61,244 nucleotides of DNA, taken from assembly GCF_004803405.1 (NCBI RefSeq), contig NZ_SSXI01000180.1:1-61244 (forward strand), read 5' to 3'. Source of the DNA: Nocardioides sp. GTDB lineage: Bacteria > Actinomycetota > Actinomycetes > Propionibacteriales > Nocardioidaceae. Numbering within the stretch: the stretch's first letter is position 1; the number at the start of each line of letters is the position of its first letter. The notes beneath the pieces are model-generated. The model was not told the origin of the DNA and made no database searches. It saw nothing but the letters and a program-made list of their open reading frames with translations. The translations under genes were made by a program, and so were the position numbers. Shown in pieces: positions 35,847-44,682 of the stretch.

Positions 35847-35973
35847 CGCGTGCTCTGGGGTCGGTGAAACTCCGAACCGGCGGTGACAGTCCGCGACCCG
35901 CCCCCGCAAGGGGGCGGTTGACCAGGTGGAACTCCTGGACCGACGGTCAAAGTCCGGATGGGAAGTGCACGCG
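35847..35973 (+). ncRNA. FMN riboswitch (RFN element)
   Basis: The conserved RFN core is clear: TGCTCTGGGGTCGGTGAAA, then CCGAACCGGCGGTGACAGTC, CCAGGTGGAACTCCTGGACC, and GTCAAAGTCCGGATGGGAAG. Closing helix P1 is formed by CGCGTGC (35847-35853) and GCACGCG (35967-35973). A GC-rich peripheral hairpin (CCGCCCCCGCAAGGGGGCGG) fills the variable arm. It precedes ribD by about 97 nt and would switch the riboflavin operon off when FMN is abundant. No T-run terminator follows, so control is more likely translational or Rho-linked (inference). The remaining ~100 bp between it and the small minus-strand gene must hold the promoter; I see no clear -10/-35 pair. Confidence 0.93.
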
Positions 35974-36069
35974 TGCGTCGGTGGTGCGGCTGCGACGTCT
36001 CGACGTCGACGGCGCCGCATCCCCGCCGCCGTACGACCCCGGAGTCCGCGCCAGGACGAAAGGACGACG

Positions 36070-37122
36070 GTGAGCGACAGCAGGGGGGCCTTCACCCATG
36101 ATTACGACGCGATGCGGCGTGCCCTCGCGCTAGCGGCGAGCCCCGGGGTGCCTCTCCACCCGAATCCGCGCGTCGGCTGCGTGCTCCTCGCACCGGACGG
36201 CACCGTGGTCGGGGAGGGCTACCACCGCGGCGCGGGCTCGCCGCACGCGGAGGTCGAAGCGCTCGCGGCCGCGGGCGACCGTGCCCTGGGCGCGACGGCC
36301 GTCGTCACGCTCGAGCCCTGCAACCACACCGGCCGCACCGGTCCGTGCGTGCAGGCCCTCATCGCCGCCGGGATACGACGTGTGGTGGTCGCCCAGCGCG
36401 ACCCGAATCCCATCGCCGGCGGCGGACTGGAGGCACTGGCCGAGGCGGGGATCCAGGTCGACGCCGGCATGCTCGTGGACGACGCGGTGGCGCTCAACCG
36501 GTCGTGGACCTTCGCGCACGTGCACGGCCGGCCGTTCGTGACCTGGAAGTTCGCCTCCACCCTGGACGGCCGGAGCGCCGCAGCGGACGGCTCGTCGCGC
36601 TGGGTCTCCTCCGCGCCGGCGCGTCGCGACGCCCACCTGCTGCGCGGCCTGTGCGACACCATGCTGGTCGGCACCAACACCGTCGAGGTCGACGATCCGC
36701 AGCTCACGGTCCGCGACGATGACGACCAGCCCTTGCCCGTGCAGCCGCTTCGCGCGGTGATGGGGGAGCGCGACCTGCCCGAGGATCGCCGGATCCTCGA
36801 CGACCAGGCGCCGACCGTGCACCTTCGCACCCGCGACCCAGCACAGGCGCTCGCGACGCTCTATCACGACCACGAGCGCCACCACGTCTTCCTCGAGGGC
36901 GGGCCCACGCTCGCCGCCGCCTTCCTCAAGGCCGGCTTGGTGGACGAGGTCGTCGCCTATGTCGCGCCGGCTCTGCTCGGTGACGGCAGGACGGCCGTCG
37001 GGCAGCTCGGAATCCAGAGCATCGACCAGGCGTTGCGCTTCGACCTCGTCGACACGACCGTGATCGGGAAGGGTCCCGAGGCCAACGTGCGCCTGGTCCT
37101 CACGCCCCGGAAGGAGAGCTGA
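36070..37122 (+). CDS. ribD: Bifunctional riboflavin deaminase/reductase RibD
   Basis: 350 aa. The N-terminal cytidine-deaminase-like domain binds zinc with His59-Ala-Glu61 and Cys84/Cys93 (EPCNHTGRTGPC). The C-terminal RibD_C/DHFR-like reductase domain starts near residue 155 (RPFVTWKFASTLDGRSA; LVGTNTVEVDDPQL; FLEGGPTLAAAFLKAGLVDE). It deaminates and reduces the pyrimidine product of GTP cyclohydrolase II. Start GTG 36070 has AAAGGA upstream. It is first in ribD-ribE-ribBA-ribH under the FMN riboswitch. Confidence 0.95.
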   Translation: MSDSRGAFTHDYDAMRRALALAASPGVPLHPNPRVGCVLLAPDGTVVGEGYHRGAGSPHAEVEALAAAGDRALGATAVVTLEPCNHTGRTGPCVQALIAAGIRRVVVAQRDPNPIAGGGLEALAEAGIQVDAGMLVDDAVALNRSWTFAHVHGRPFVTWKFASTLDGRSAAADGSSRWVSSAPARRDAHLLRGLCDTMLVGTNTVEVDDPQLTVRDDDDQPLPVQPLRAVMGERDLPEDRRILDDQAPTVHLRTRDPAQALATLYHDHERHHVFLEGGPTLAAAFLKAGLVDEVVAYVAPALLGDGRTAVGQLGIQSIDQALRFDLVDTTVIGKGPEANVRLVLTPRKES

Positions 37123-37730
37123 TGTTCACCGGCATCGTCGAGGAGCTCGGCACCGTCGCCGCCATCGAGGACCAGGGTGACGCGATCCGGCTCACGATCG
37201 GCTGCGAGATCGCGCTGACCGACGCCGGCCTCGGCGACTCGATCGCCGTCAACGGCTGCTGCCTGACCGTCGCGGAGCGCACCGACTCCACCTGGACGGC
37301 CGACGTGATGGCCGAGACGCTCGCCAAGACCAGCCTCGGCGGCCTCGCCGTCGGTGACCGGGTCAACCTCGAGCGCGCGGTCACCGTCGACAAGCGCCTC
37401 GGAGGACACATCGTCCAGGGTCACGTCGACGCCGTCGGGGAGGTCGTCGCCCGCACCCCCAGCGAGCACTGGGAGGTGGTCGAGATTGCGATGCCTCCCG
37501 AGCTCGGCCGCTACCTGGTCGACAAGGGATCGATCACGGTCGACGGCACCTCGCTGACCGTCGTGGAGGCCAGGGACGACACGTTCACCGTCAGCCTCAT
37601 CCCGGAGACCCTCGTCCGGACCACGCTCGGCTCCCGAGCCCCCGGCGACCGGGTGAACCTCGAGGTCGACGTCATCGCCAAGCACGTCGAGAAGCTCGTA
37701 CGGGCCTACACACAGCAGGAGAAGCAATGA
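37122..37730 (+). CDS. ribE: Riboflavin synthase, alpha subunit
   Basis: 202 aa, two lumazine-binding repeats: [12 protein letters not shown] with [21 protein letters not shown] in the first, and [15 protein letters not shown] with [22 protein letters not shown] in the second. It converts two 6,7-dimethyl-8-ribityllumazine molecules to riboflavin plus the ribityl-pyrimidine. ATG 37122 overlaps the ribD stop (TGATG). Confidence 0.95.
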   Translation: MFTGIVEELGTVAAIEDQGDAIRLTIGCEIALTDAGLGDSIAVNGCCLTVAERTDSTWTADVMAETLAKTSLGGLAVGDRVNLERAVTVDKRLGGHIVQGHVDAVGEVVARTPSEHWEVVEIAMPPELGRYLVDKGSITVDGTSLTVVEARDDTFTVSLIPETLVRTTLGSRAPGDRVNLEVDVIAKHVEKLVRAYTQQEKQ

Positions 37731-38965
37731 CCGAGAAGGTCCGTCTGGACCCCGTCGAGCGCGCCGTGGCCGACATCGCGGCGGGCAGGGCTGTGGTCGT
37801 CGTCGACGACGAGGACCGAGAGAACGAGGGCGACATCATCTTCGCCGCGAGCAAGGCGACGCCGGAGCTGATGGCCTGGACCATCCGACACTCCAGCGGC
37901 GTGATCTGCGCGCCGATGCCGGGACCGATGCTCGACCGGCTCGAGATCCCGCTGATGACCCCGCACAACCGCGACAAGATGCGCACGGCGTACACGATCT
38001 CGGTCGACGCTCGTGACGGCGTGACGACCGGGATCTCCGCGGCGGATCGCGCCCACACGGTGCGGGTGCTCGCGGACTCGGCGACCGAGCCGTGGGAGCT
38101 GACCCGCCCCGGGCACGTCTTCCCTCTGCGCTACCGCGAGGGCGGCGTGCTCGTCCGCCGCGGTCACACCGAGGCCGCGGTCGACCTGTGCCGGATGGCC
38201 GGGCTGACGCCGGCCGGTGTGCTGGTCGAGGTGGTCAACGACGACGGCACCATGAAGCGTGCCCCGCAGCTGCGCGCGTTCGCCGACGAGCACGGGCTGG
38301 CCATGATCTCCATCGAGGACCTGGTGCGCTACCGCCGCCGCACCGAACGACACGTCCTGCGCGAGGCGGAGACCCGGCTGCCCACCAGGCACGGTGAGTT
38401 CACCGCCATCGGCTACACGATCACGGTCGACGACAGCGAGCATGTCGCTCTCGTGTACGGCGACCCGGCGACGCTGTCCGAGGAGGGGCCGGTGCTGACG
38501 CGCGTCCACTCCGAGTGCCTCACCGGCGACGTGTTCGGCAGCGATCGGTGCGACTGCGGTCCGCAGCTCAACGAGGCGCTCGGCCGGATCGTCGAGGAGG
38601 GCCGCGGGGTGGTGGTCTACCTCCGCGGACACGAGGGCCGGGGGATCGGGCTGGTCGCGAAGCTGCAGGCCTACCAGCTGCAGGACGGCGGCCGAGACAC
38701 CGTCGACGCCAACCTCGACCTCGGGCTGCCGGCCGACGCTCGCCACTACGGCGCGGCGACGCAGATCCTCAAGGACCTGGGCGTGACCGAGGTGCGGCTG
38801 CTGACCAACAACCCGACGAAGGTCAGCGACCTCGAGGACTACGGCATCAAGGTGACCGAGCGGGTCTCCCTGACTCCGCACCCCAACGACCACAACCTGG
38901 CCTACCTGCTCACCAAGCGGGACCGGATGGGCCACCACCTCCCGAACCTCGAAGGAGTGAACTGA
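37727..38965 (+). CDS. ribBA: Bifunctional 3,4-dihydroxy-2-butanone 4-phosphate synthase / GTP cyclohydrolase II
   Basis: 412 aa. The N-terminal RibB domain has the acidic loop [10 protein letters not shown] (residues 27-36), [10 protein letters not shown] and [13 protein letters not shown] segments. The C-terminal RibA domain has the zinc cysteines in [18 protein letters not shown], and [10 protein letters not shown], then [17 protein letters not shown]. It supplies both precursor arms of riboflavin synthesis. It overlaps ribE by 4 nt and ribH by 1 nt. Confidence 0.95.
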   Translation: MTEKVRLDPVERAVADIAAGRAVVVVDDEDRENEGDIIFAASKATPELMAWTIRHSSGVICAPMPGPMLDRLEIPLMTPHNRDKMRTAYTISVDARDGVTTGISAADRAHTVRVLADSATEPWELTRPGHVFPLRYREGGVLVRRGHTEAAVDLCRMAGLTPAGVLVEVVNDDGTMKRAPQLRAFADEHGLAMISIEDLVRYRRRTERHVLREAETRLPTRHGEFTAIGYTITVDDSEHVALVYGDPATLSEEGPVLTRVHSECLTGDVFGSDRCDCGPQLNEALGRIVEEGRGVVVYLRGHEGRGIGLVAKLQAYQLQDGGRDTVDANLDLGLPADARHYGAATQILKDLGVTEVRLLTNNPTKVSDLEDYGIKVTERVSLTPHPNDHNLAYLLTKRDRMGHHLPNLEGVN

Positions 38966-39450
38966 TGGCTGGGCACGGCGCTCCCGACATCGAGCCCGTC
39001 GACTGCCACGACCTGCGGGTTGCGGTCGTCGCCGCGAGCTGGCACATCCCGGTGATGGACGGGCTGATCGCCGGCGCCCAGCGGGCGTTCGCCGACCACA
39101 AGGTCGAGGCGCCGGTCATCGTCCGGGTGCCCGGCACGTTCGAGCTACCGGTGACGGCCGCGGCCCTCGCGCCGTCGTACGACGCCGTGATCGCGCTGGG
39201 TGTGGTCATCCGCGGCGGCACGCCGCACTTCGACTACGTCTGCAACGCCGCGACCGACGGACTCACCCGGGTGGCGCTCGACCACCAGGTGCCGATCGGG
39301 TTCGGCGTGCTCACCTGCGACGACGAGCAGCAGGCGCTGGACCGGGCGGGGCTGGAGGGCTCGAAGGAGGACAAGGGCTACGAGGCGGCGGCCGCGGCGT
39401 TGCAGACGGCAGCGACCCTCAAGCGCATCCGGCGCGGCTACGCCACCTGA
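38965..39450 (+). CDS. ribH: 6,7-dimethyl-8-ribityllumazine synthase
   Basis: 161 aa from ATG 38965 (AAGGAGTG upstream). Typical motifs: [51 protein letters not shown] (catalytic His region) and [20 protein letters not shown]. It condenses the pyrimidine with dihydroxybutanone phosphate. It is the last gene of the riboflavin operon; hisE begins 54 bp later with its own promoter. Confidence 0.95.
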   Translation: MAGHGAPDIEPVDCHDLRVAVVAASWHIPVMDGLIAGAQRAFADHKVEAPVIVRVPGTFELPVTAAALAPSYDAVIALGVVIRGGTPHFDYVCNAATDGLTRVALDHQVPIGFGVLTCDDEQQALDRAGLEGSKEDKGYEAAAAALQTAATLKRIRRGYAT

Positions 39451-39489
39451 TCGGGTGAGACCGGCGCGGGTCCTGCCGTGGTCACGCCG

Positions 39490-39495
39490 TAGGCT
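39490..39495 (+). promoter_or_regulatory. -10 box of a leaderless transcript (hisE-hisG)
   Basis: TAGGCT ends 8 nt before GTG 39504, with no Shine-Dalgarno sequence between. Confidence 0.5.
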
Positions 39496-39503
39496 GACCC
39501 CCC

Positions 39504-39767
39504 GTGAAGACGTTCGACGAGCTGTTCACCGAGCTCAGCGAGAAGGCGCGGACCCGTCCTGAGGGCTCCGGCACCGTCCGCGCGCTCGACGCCGGCGTCC
39601 ATGCGATCGGCAAGAAGCTGATCGAGGAGGCCGCGGAGTCGTGGATGGCCGCGGAGCACGAAGGTCCCGAGGCCACGGCCCTGGAGATCAGCCAGCTGCT
39701 CTACCACGCCCAGGTCCTCATGATCGCGAGCGGACTCACGCTCGAGGACGTCTACGCCCACCTCTGA
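39504..39767 (+). CDS. hisE: Phosphoribosyl-ATP pyrophosphatase
   Basis: 87 aa, a full-length HisE of the MazG-like all-alpha fold. It has the acidic metal site [17 protein letters not shown] and [18 protein letters not shown]. It hydrolyses phosphoribosyl-ATP in step 2 of histidine synthesis. hisG follows after 11 nt, an order common in Actinobacteria. Confidence 0.93.
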   Translation: MKTFDELFTELSEKARTRPEGSGTVRALDAGVHAIGKKLIEEAAESWMAAEHEGPEATALEISQLLYHAQVLMIASGLTLEDVYAHL

Positions 39768-39778
39768 AAGACGCACCC

Positions 39779-40621
39779 ATGCTGAAGATCGCCGTCCCCA
39801 ACAAGGGGGCACTGTCCGAGGCCGCCTCGACGATCCTGCGCGAGGCCGGCTATGCGCAGCGCACGGACTCCAAGCAGCTCACCAAGCTCGACCCGGACAA
39901 CGACGTCGAGTTCTTCTACCTGCGCCCCCGCGACATCGCGCTGTACGTCGGCGAGGGGACCCTCGATGCCGGCATCACCGGACGAGACCTGCTCCTCGAC
40001 TCCGAGGCGACCGCGACGGAGTCGCTTCGGCTCGGCTTCGGTCGCTCCAAGTTCCGATTCGCGGCACGTCCCGGCACGGCCACCACCGTCGAGGACCTCG
40101 CCGGCAAGCGGATCGCGACGTCGTACGACGGCGTCGTGGCCCGGTACCTCGCCGACCGCGGCATCGAGGCCTCGGTGGTGCGCCTCGACGGCGCGGTGGA
40201 GACCAGCATTCAGCTCGGCGTCGCCGACGTGATCGCCGACGTCGTGGAGACCGGGAGCACCCTGCGCAGCGCCGGTCTCGAGGTCTTCGGCGAGGTGATC
40301 CTGGAGTCGGAGGGAGTAATGATCACCCGCAACGGCAGCGATCCCGCAGGGCTCGAGATCTTCACCCGCCGGCTGCAGGGCGTCCTGGTCGCCCGCACCT
40401 ACGTGATGATGGACTACGACATCCGTGCCGAGAGGGTCGAGGAGGCCGTCGCGCTGACGCCCGGCATCGAGAGTCCCACCGTGAGCCCGCTTCATCGCGA
40501 GGGGTGGGTCGCCGTGCGCTCGATGGTCCCGCGGGCGCGGGCCCAGCGGGTGATGGACGAGCTCTACGACCTCGGTGCCCGAGGCATCCTCACCACGGAT
40601 ATCCATGCCTGCCGGCTCTGA
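39779..40621 (+). CDS. hisG: ATP phosphoribosyltransferase, long form
   Basis: 280 aa from ATG 39779. The periplasmic-binding-like catalytic part has LKIAVPNKGALSEAA, YVGEGTLDAGITGRDLL and VADVIADVVETGSTLR. The C-terminal regulatory ACT-like domain starts near residue 205 (MMDYDIRAERVEEAVALTPG). This is the long, histidine-feedback-inhibited form that needs no HisZ. The adjacent PH-domain gene starts 17 nt before its stop. Confidence 0.95.
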   Translation: MLKIAVPNKGALSEAASTILREAGYAQRTDSKQLTKLDPDNDVEFFYLRPRDIALYVGEGTLDAGITGRDLLLDSEATATESLRLGFGRSKFRFAARPGTATTVEDLAGKRIATSYDGVVARYLADRGIEASVVRLDGAVETSIQLGVADVIADVVETGSTLRSAGLEVFGEVILESEGVMITRNGSDPAGLEIFTRRLQGVLVARTYVMMDYDIRAERVEEAVALTPGIESPTVSPLHREGWVAVRSMVPRARAQRVMDELYDLGARGILTTDIHACRL

Positions 40622-41057
40622 GCTCCCCGAGCTGCCTCAGACCTACCGCCCGTTCGGCCCCCGGATGGCGGCCATGGTGTTCGGTGCCCTGCTGGTCGGA
40701 GCATTCGCGTGGCTCTGGATGACCTTCGACCAGCAGACCAAGGACTCGGTGGGCTTCCTGCAGAAGGCGACGGTGATCGGGTTCGTCCTGCTCGGGCTGG
40801 CTCTGCTCAACGCGCTCGCCCGGTCCCGGGTGGTCGCCACCGCCCAGGGCCTGACCGTGGTCAACGGCTATCGCACGCGGTCCTATGAATGGGCGGAGGT
40901 GATCGCGCTGCGGATGCCGGTCGGCGCGCCGTGGCCCTCGCTCGACATCAGCGACGGCACGACGGTGCCGGTGATGGGGATCCACGCCTCCGACGGCGCC
41001 CGGGCCAAGCACGCGGTCCTCGCTCTCAAGGCGCTGGTCGCGGCGCGCAGCGGCTGA
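40605..41057 (+). CDS. PH-domain membrane protein
   Basis: 150 aa from ATG 40605. Two hydrophobic helices (MAAMVFGALLVGAFAWLWM; ATVIGFVLLGLALLNAL) are followed by a bacterial PH-like beta-domain (RVVATAQGLTVVNGYRTRSYEW, VIALRMPVGAPWPSLDISDG). This layout is common in Actinobacteria next to hisG and its function is unknown. The start overlaps hisG, suggesting co-translation, but the two functions look unrelated. Confidence 0.82.
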   Translation: MPAGSELPELPQTYRPFGPRMAAMVFGALLVGAFAWLWMTFDQQTKDSVGFLQKATVIGFVLLGLALLNALARSRVVATAQGLTVVNGYRTRSYEWAEVIALRMPVGAPWPSLDISDGTTVPVMGIHASDGARAKHAVLALKALVAARSG

Positions 41058-41082
41058 CCCGGTTCGAGCGGGACCCGGGCGG

Positions 41083-41985
41083 CTACAGGTCGCGGATGCC
41101 CCAGCTCGCCGTGAACGACTGTCCGGGGTCGAGCACCACCAGGTCCTCGCCGGACCGGAAGGCGTCGGGCGGAGCGGTCATCGGCTCGACCGCCAACGAG
41201 GCGCGCGGCGTGCCGGTGTCGTCGCCGGTGTAGACCTGCAGCCACCGGTGGTGCTCGTCGACCCAGAGCGCCACCGCGCCCCCGTGTCCGACCAGCGTCG
41301 TCGTCGCCACGCCCCGGCCGTCGCGCTCGAGGTCGGTGAACGCGTGGTTGAGGACGGCGGGTCCGATGTCGTGCGGCGTGCGGAAGTCCCACTCCGTCCC
41401 GCCGACGTCCTCGCGTCCGATCGGAAGCAGCCGCTGCTCGTCCGTCAGGAGCCGCGTGGCCGCAGGAAGGCCGAGCTCCCAGCGGTCGCAGGGACCGACC
41501 CCAGCGAGAAGGTAGGGATGTGCGCCCGAGGCGTAGGGCGCCTCGGCGGCGGCCAGGTTGGTCGCCGACTGGGTCACCCGGAGCCCGCTCGCGCCGACCT
41601 CGTAGGTGACGGTGAGGTCGAGTGCCCAGGGGTAACCGGTCTGCGCCGGCAGGAAGTACGACAGCTCGACGCGGTCGGCGCGCTGGGCCACCAGCGACCA
41701 CGAGACCCAGCGGACCAGGCCGTGGGAGGCGTTGCCCCGCGAGGGCTCCGTGAGCGCCAGCTGGTGGGTCCTGCCGTCGCGCTGGTAGCGGCCGTCGCCG
41801 ATCCGGTTTGGCCACGGCATCAGCAGCTGGCCACGCCCGCCGTCCGGCATCGCGTCCTCGGCGAAGCCGTGCAGGAGGGGCCGCCCCTGGTGGCTCAGCT
41901 CCCTCAGCGCACCGCCGCCCTGGGTGACGACGGCGCGGTAGCCTCCGGCCTCGATGACGTGTTGCTTCCCGCTGGGAGCGCTCAC
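41083..41985 (-). CDS. Aldose 1-epimerase family protein
   Basis: 300 aa. Beta-sandwich galactose-mutarotase fold with PWPNRIGDGRY, GNASHGLVRW (a conserved His), ASGAHPYLLAG (second His) and AVEPMTAPPDAF near the end, where the family has its catalytic Glu region. It converts alpha and beta anomers of a hexose or a related sugar. The start is 13 bp from the stop of the upstream kinase gene, so they are probably co-transcribed. Confidence 0.87.
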   Translation of the reverse strand: MSAPSGKQHVIEAGGYRAVVTQGGGALRELSHQGRPLLHGFAEDAMPDGGRGQLLMPWPNRIGDGRYQRDGRTHQLALTEPSRGNASHGLVRWVSWSLVAQRADRVELSYFLPAQTGYPWALDLTVTYEVGASGLRVTQSATNLAAAEAPYASGAHPYLLAGVGPCDRWELGLPAATRLLTDEQRLLPIGREDVGGTEWDFRTPHDIGPAVLNHAFTDLERDGRGVATTTLVGHGGAVALWVDEHHRWLQVYTGDDTGTPRASLAVEPMTAPPDAFRSGEDLVVLDPGQSFTASWGIRDL

Positions 41986-41998
41986 GTCCTCACCCTAG

Positions 41999-42571
41999 TC
42001 AGGAGGTTCGGACGATCAGGTCGGCCCGTCCGCGGGAGTCCTCGCGCTCGTGCAGCGCCGCCTCGTCGTCGAGCCAGGTCAGCCAGTGCCTGCGCATCTG
42101 CTCGCCGTCCCGGGCGAGCCCGCGAGCCAACCGGACGTCGCGGTCCGCCTCCACCCACACCAGGTACGTCACCAGCTCGTCGTACGACGCCGCGGCGGAC
42201 CCCACGCCCTCGAGCACCAGCAACGGGCCCGGCGCGACCTCGCGCTCCTCGGCCCAACCGTCCGCGAGCCAGTCCCAGCGACGCCAGCGGCCCGGGCGGC
42301 CCTCGGCGAGCGGTCGGAGCAGTGCCTCGACGCTGCTGCCGAGGCCGGGCAGCCCGCGCCAGCCCTCCAGCATCTCGTCGGTGCCGATCACCACCGCCTC
42401 CGGGGCGAGCCGCGCCAGCTCGCGGGCGACGCTCGTCTTCCCGGCGCCGGCGAGACCGTCGATGCAGACCAGCCGGCCGTCGCCGAGGGTCGCGGGGCGC
42501 TCCAGGGTCTCGGCGAGCACCCGTCGTGCGATCGCGGCCGGACCGGCCACCGGGTCAGAAGGCGAGGCCAT
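41999..42571 (-). CDS. P-loop kinase (uridine kinase-like)
   Basis: 190 aa. Walker A DGLAGAGKTSVARELA near residue 40, an acidic residue after strand 3 (VVIGTDEMLEGW), a Walker B-like LLVLEGVG, and the LID-like region REDSRGRADLIVRTS. It resembles the uridine kinase/AAA_18 group that phosphorylates small metabolites; the substrate is uncertain. Its start lies inside the 3' end of the upstream gene (overlap 17 bp). Confidence 0.75.
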   Translation of the reverse strand: MASPSDPVAGPAAIARRVLAETLERPATLGDGRLVCIDGLAGAGKTSVARELARLAPEAVVIGTDEMLEGWRGLPGLGSSVEALLRPLAEGRPGRWRRWDWLADGWAEEREVAPGPLLVLEGVGSAAASYDELVTYLVWVEADRDVRLARGLARDGEQMRRHWLTWLDDEAALHEREDSRGRADLIVRTS

Positions 42572-43799
42572 GGCCCCGGTAGGTCAGCGCCGTCTCCACC
42601 ACGCGGTCACCTTCCACCAGGAGCACCTCGTTGCCGTGCTCGAAGGGCTCCCCGGACTTGGCATGCCGGAACCACACGAGGTCGCCGATCGCCAACGTCG
42701 CCGCGTTGCTGCCGGTGAGCGGCGTCTGCACCTCGCCCGCGCCCTCCAGTCCGGTGAGGCCGAGGCCCGCGGGCGCCCACGGCGTGGGGGCCCGGTCGCT
42801 GCCCGTCGGGCCGGACGCGATGAGGCCGCCTCCGTGCACCGTGGCGACCTGTGCCGAGGGCCTGCGCGTCACCGGCAGGCCGAAGAAGGCGGCCGGCACG
42901 GGGGTGAAGGACTCGTAGTGGTCGAACAGCGTCGGGGCCAGCAGTCCGGAGCCGGCCGTCACCTCGGTCACGACCGGGTCTGCCGCCGAGGACTCGATCG
43001 AGCCGGAGCCTCCTGCGTTCCAGAACTGCAGGCCCGCGAAGTCGCCGTACCCGCGCAGCCCGGCCAGCGCCTCCGCGATCGACGCGCGACGGACCTGGAG
43101 CTGGGCGACCGACATCTGCTTCAGCCGGCGAACCACCGCTGATCTCGCGCGCTGGTGCGGCACCGAGTCGGGCACGCCAGCGACCTGGCCCTCGTAGGTC
43201 ATCGCGCCGACGAGCTGGAAGCCCTTGCGGTCGATCGCGGTGCGGGCGAGCTCGGTGACCGACCCGACGTCGTAGAGGGGCGAGCGCTTGGGGCCGACCT
43301 GCTGGCCGCCCCAGCGCAGCCCGGCGTCGATGTCGACCGCCACCCGGACCGGCACGGCGGTCGAGGCGCGGAGGCTGTCGACCAGGTCGAGGTGTGCGAG
43401 GTCGTCGACCATGATCGTGACCCTCGACGCGGCGCGGGGCGAGGCCACGAGAGCGGCGAGGGCGGCCCGGTCGACGGTCGGGTAGGCGACCACGATGTCG
43501 TCGGACACGTCGTGCTCCTCGAGCCACAGCGCCTCGGCGAGCGTGTAGGCCAGGACGCCGGCAAAGCCGTCGATCCCCAGCGCACGGCGGATCAGCGAGG
43601 GGACCCGGATCGACTTGGAGGCGACCCGGATCGGGACACCGTTGGCGCGGCGCGCCAGGTCCTCGGCGTTGGCGTCGAACGCGTCGAGGTCCACCGCGAA
43701 GATCGGCGTCGACTGCGGCTCCGGGTGCGATCGGACCGCGTCGTTCAGCCGCGCGGCAAGGCGGTTGCGCGCGATGGACGAGTGATGCACGCGAGCCAT
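42555..43799 (-). CDS. PLP-dependent alanine-racemase-fold protein (amino acid deaminase/aldolase group)
   Basis: 414 aa. The N-terminal TIM-barrel of PLP fold type III has the Schiff-base lysine in IRVASKSIRV, preceded by FAVDLDAFDANAEDL. C-terminal features (VTAGSGLLAPTLFDHYESF, VATVHGGGLIASG) resemble D-threonine aldolase/D-serine dehydratase-like proteins. The exact amino acid substrate cannot be told. It starts the minus-strand unit that includes the kinase and epimerase and is divergent from the SseB gene with only 26 bp between starts. Confidence 0.8.
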   Translation of the reverse strand: MARVHHSSIARNRLAARLNDAVRSHPEPQSTPIFAVDLDAFDANAEDLARRANGVPIRVASKSIRVPSLIRRALGIDGFAGVLAYTLAEALWLEEHDVSDDIVVAYPTVDRAALAALVASPRAASRVTIMVDDLAHLDLVDSLRASTAVPVRVAVDIDAGLRWGGQQVGPKRSPLYDVGSVTELARTAIDRKGFQLVGAMTYEGQVAGVPDSVPHQRARSAVVRRLKQMSVAQLQVRRASIAEALAGLRGYGDFAGLQFWNAGGSGSIESSAADPVVTEVTAGSGLLAPTLFDHYESFTPVPAAFFGLPVTRRPSAQVATVHGGGLIASGPTGSDRAPTPWAPAGLGLTGLEGAGEVQTPLTGSNAATLAIGDLVWFRHAKSGEPFEHGNEVLLVEGDRVVETALTYRGHGLAF

Positions 43800-43825
43800 C
43801 GTTCCACGGGTGCCATGCTTGTCCG

Positions 43826-44371
43826 GTGAACGAACCGCCGCAGGAGCGACCTGATCAGCGCCGCCTCGAAGGTTCGGAGTACGTCGACGACGACGGCTCG
43901 GCGGACCCGGCGCTCGCGGCGGCGCTCCGGGCGTACGACGAGGGGTCGGCGATGTACCCCGCCGTGCTGGCGCAGCTCGCCGGATCCCGGCTGCTGGTGC
44001 CTGTGGTCGCCGTGCTGGGGGAGGTCGAGACCGGTGACGACGGTCTCGCCCGGGACAAGACCAGCGACATGGCGGCCGTGCTCCTCACCGGTGCCGACGG
44101 CCGCCTCGCGCTCCTCGCGTTCACCGACCAGGCGGCGCTCGCGGCGTGGAACCCCCAGGCGCGTCCGGTCCCGGTCGCGGCGCACCTGGCGGCGGCGACT
44201 GCGGTCCAGGAGGGCGCCGACGCCTTGGTCGTCGACGTCGCCGGTCCGCACACGTTCGTGGTCGCCGACGAGGACCTGGCGCGGATCGCGGCGGGGTGGC
44301 GCCCGGTGCACCTCGCGGACGACGGCTGGGCGTGGCTCGGCGCCGCGCCGGATGACTCGCCCGGCGATTAG
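43826..44371 (+). CDS. SseB-domain protein
   Basis: 181 aa from GTG 43826. It contains the SseB N-terminal domain pattern ([72 protein letters not shown]). SseB-like proteins are common in Actinobacteria and their biochemical role is not settled. It lies directly upstream of the infC leader, whose promoter starts just after its stop. Confidence 0.82.
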   Translation: MNEPPQERPDQRRLEGSEYVDDDGSADPALAAALRAYDEGSAMYPAVLAQLAGSRLLVPVVAVLGEVETGDDGLARDKTSDMAAVLLTGADGRLALLAFTDQAALAAWNPQARPVPVAAHLAAATAVQEGADALVVDVAGPHTFVVADEDLARIAAGWRPVHLADDGWAWLGAAPDDSPGD

Positions 44372-44392
44372 CACGCGCGGGAACAGTCGGGA

Positions 44393-44398
44393 TAGGAT
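44393..44398 (+). promoter_or_regulatory. -10 box of the infC-rpmI-rplT transcript
   Basis: TAGGAT lies just after the SseB gene. It implies a leader of roughly 280 nt before infC. A short frame beginning TTG 44405 (6 nt after the box) runs to a TGA near 44540 and could be a leader peptide, but nothing else supports it. Confidence 0.45.
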
Positions 44399-44433
44399 CA
44401 GGTGTTGACCGATCCGTCGGACCAGCCTGCCGC

Positions 44434-44611
44434 AGCGGGGGCCGGGCCGGCAGATCCCACAAGCGGGGACCGGCACCATCGTCTCCCACCCGCATCGGCC
44501 GCCAGGTCGTCGGGTCCGGTCCATGGAGAGCCAGACTCCTGACGTTGGATTCGTCGGGTGGGGGGCTCGTGACTGGCTTCCGCTTGGACAGCGGGAGCCG
44601 TTTCTCGTTTT
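44434..44611 (+). terminator. Attenuator-like hairpin with a possible antiterminator in the infC leader
   Basis: GGCTTCCGCT (44575-44584) pairs with AGCGGGAGCC (44590-44599) over 10 bp, one of them G-U, around a TGGAC loop. GTTTCTCGTTTT follows (44600-44611), the shape of an intrinsic terminator. An upstream segment AGCGGGGGCC (44434-44443) can pair with the same 5' arm, so two exclusive structures are possible. This lies 70 bases before the infC ribosome binding site. Nothing else is evident in the ~310-bp gap between genes apart from the -10 box. Confidence 0.5.
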
Positions 44612-44682
44612 GGGCCCGCGAGGCCGAGGCCACGCGGACAGAGCAAGGGGCGGGCTCCCGACCAGACGAATTTGGAGGACAC

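Noticed and set aside
44545..44682. Upstream TTG start for infC
   Set aside because: The extra 46 residues do not resemble IF-3, lack a ribosome binding site and overlap the leader hairpin. The conserved N-terminus begins at 44683 behind GGAGG.
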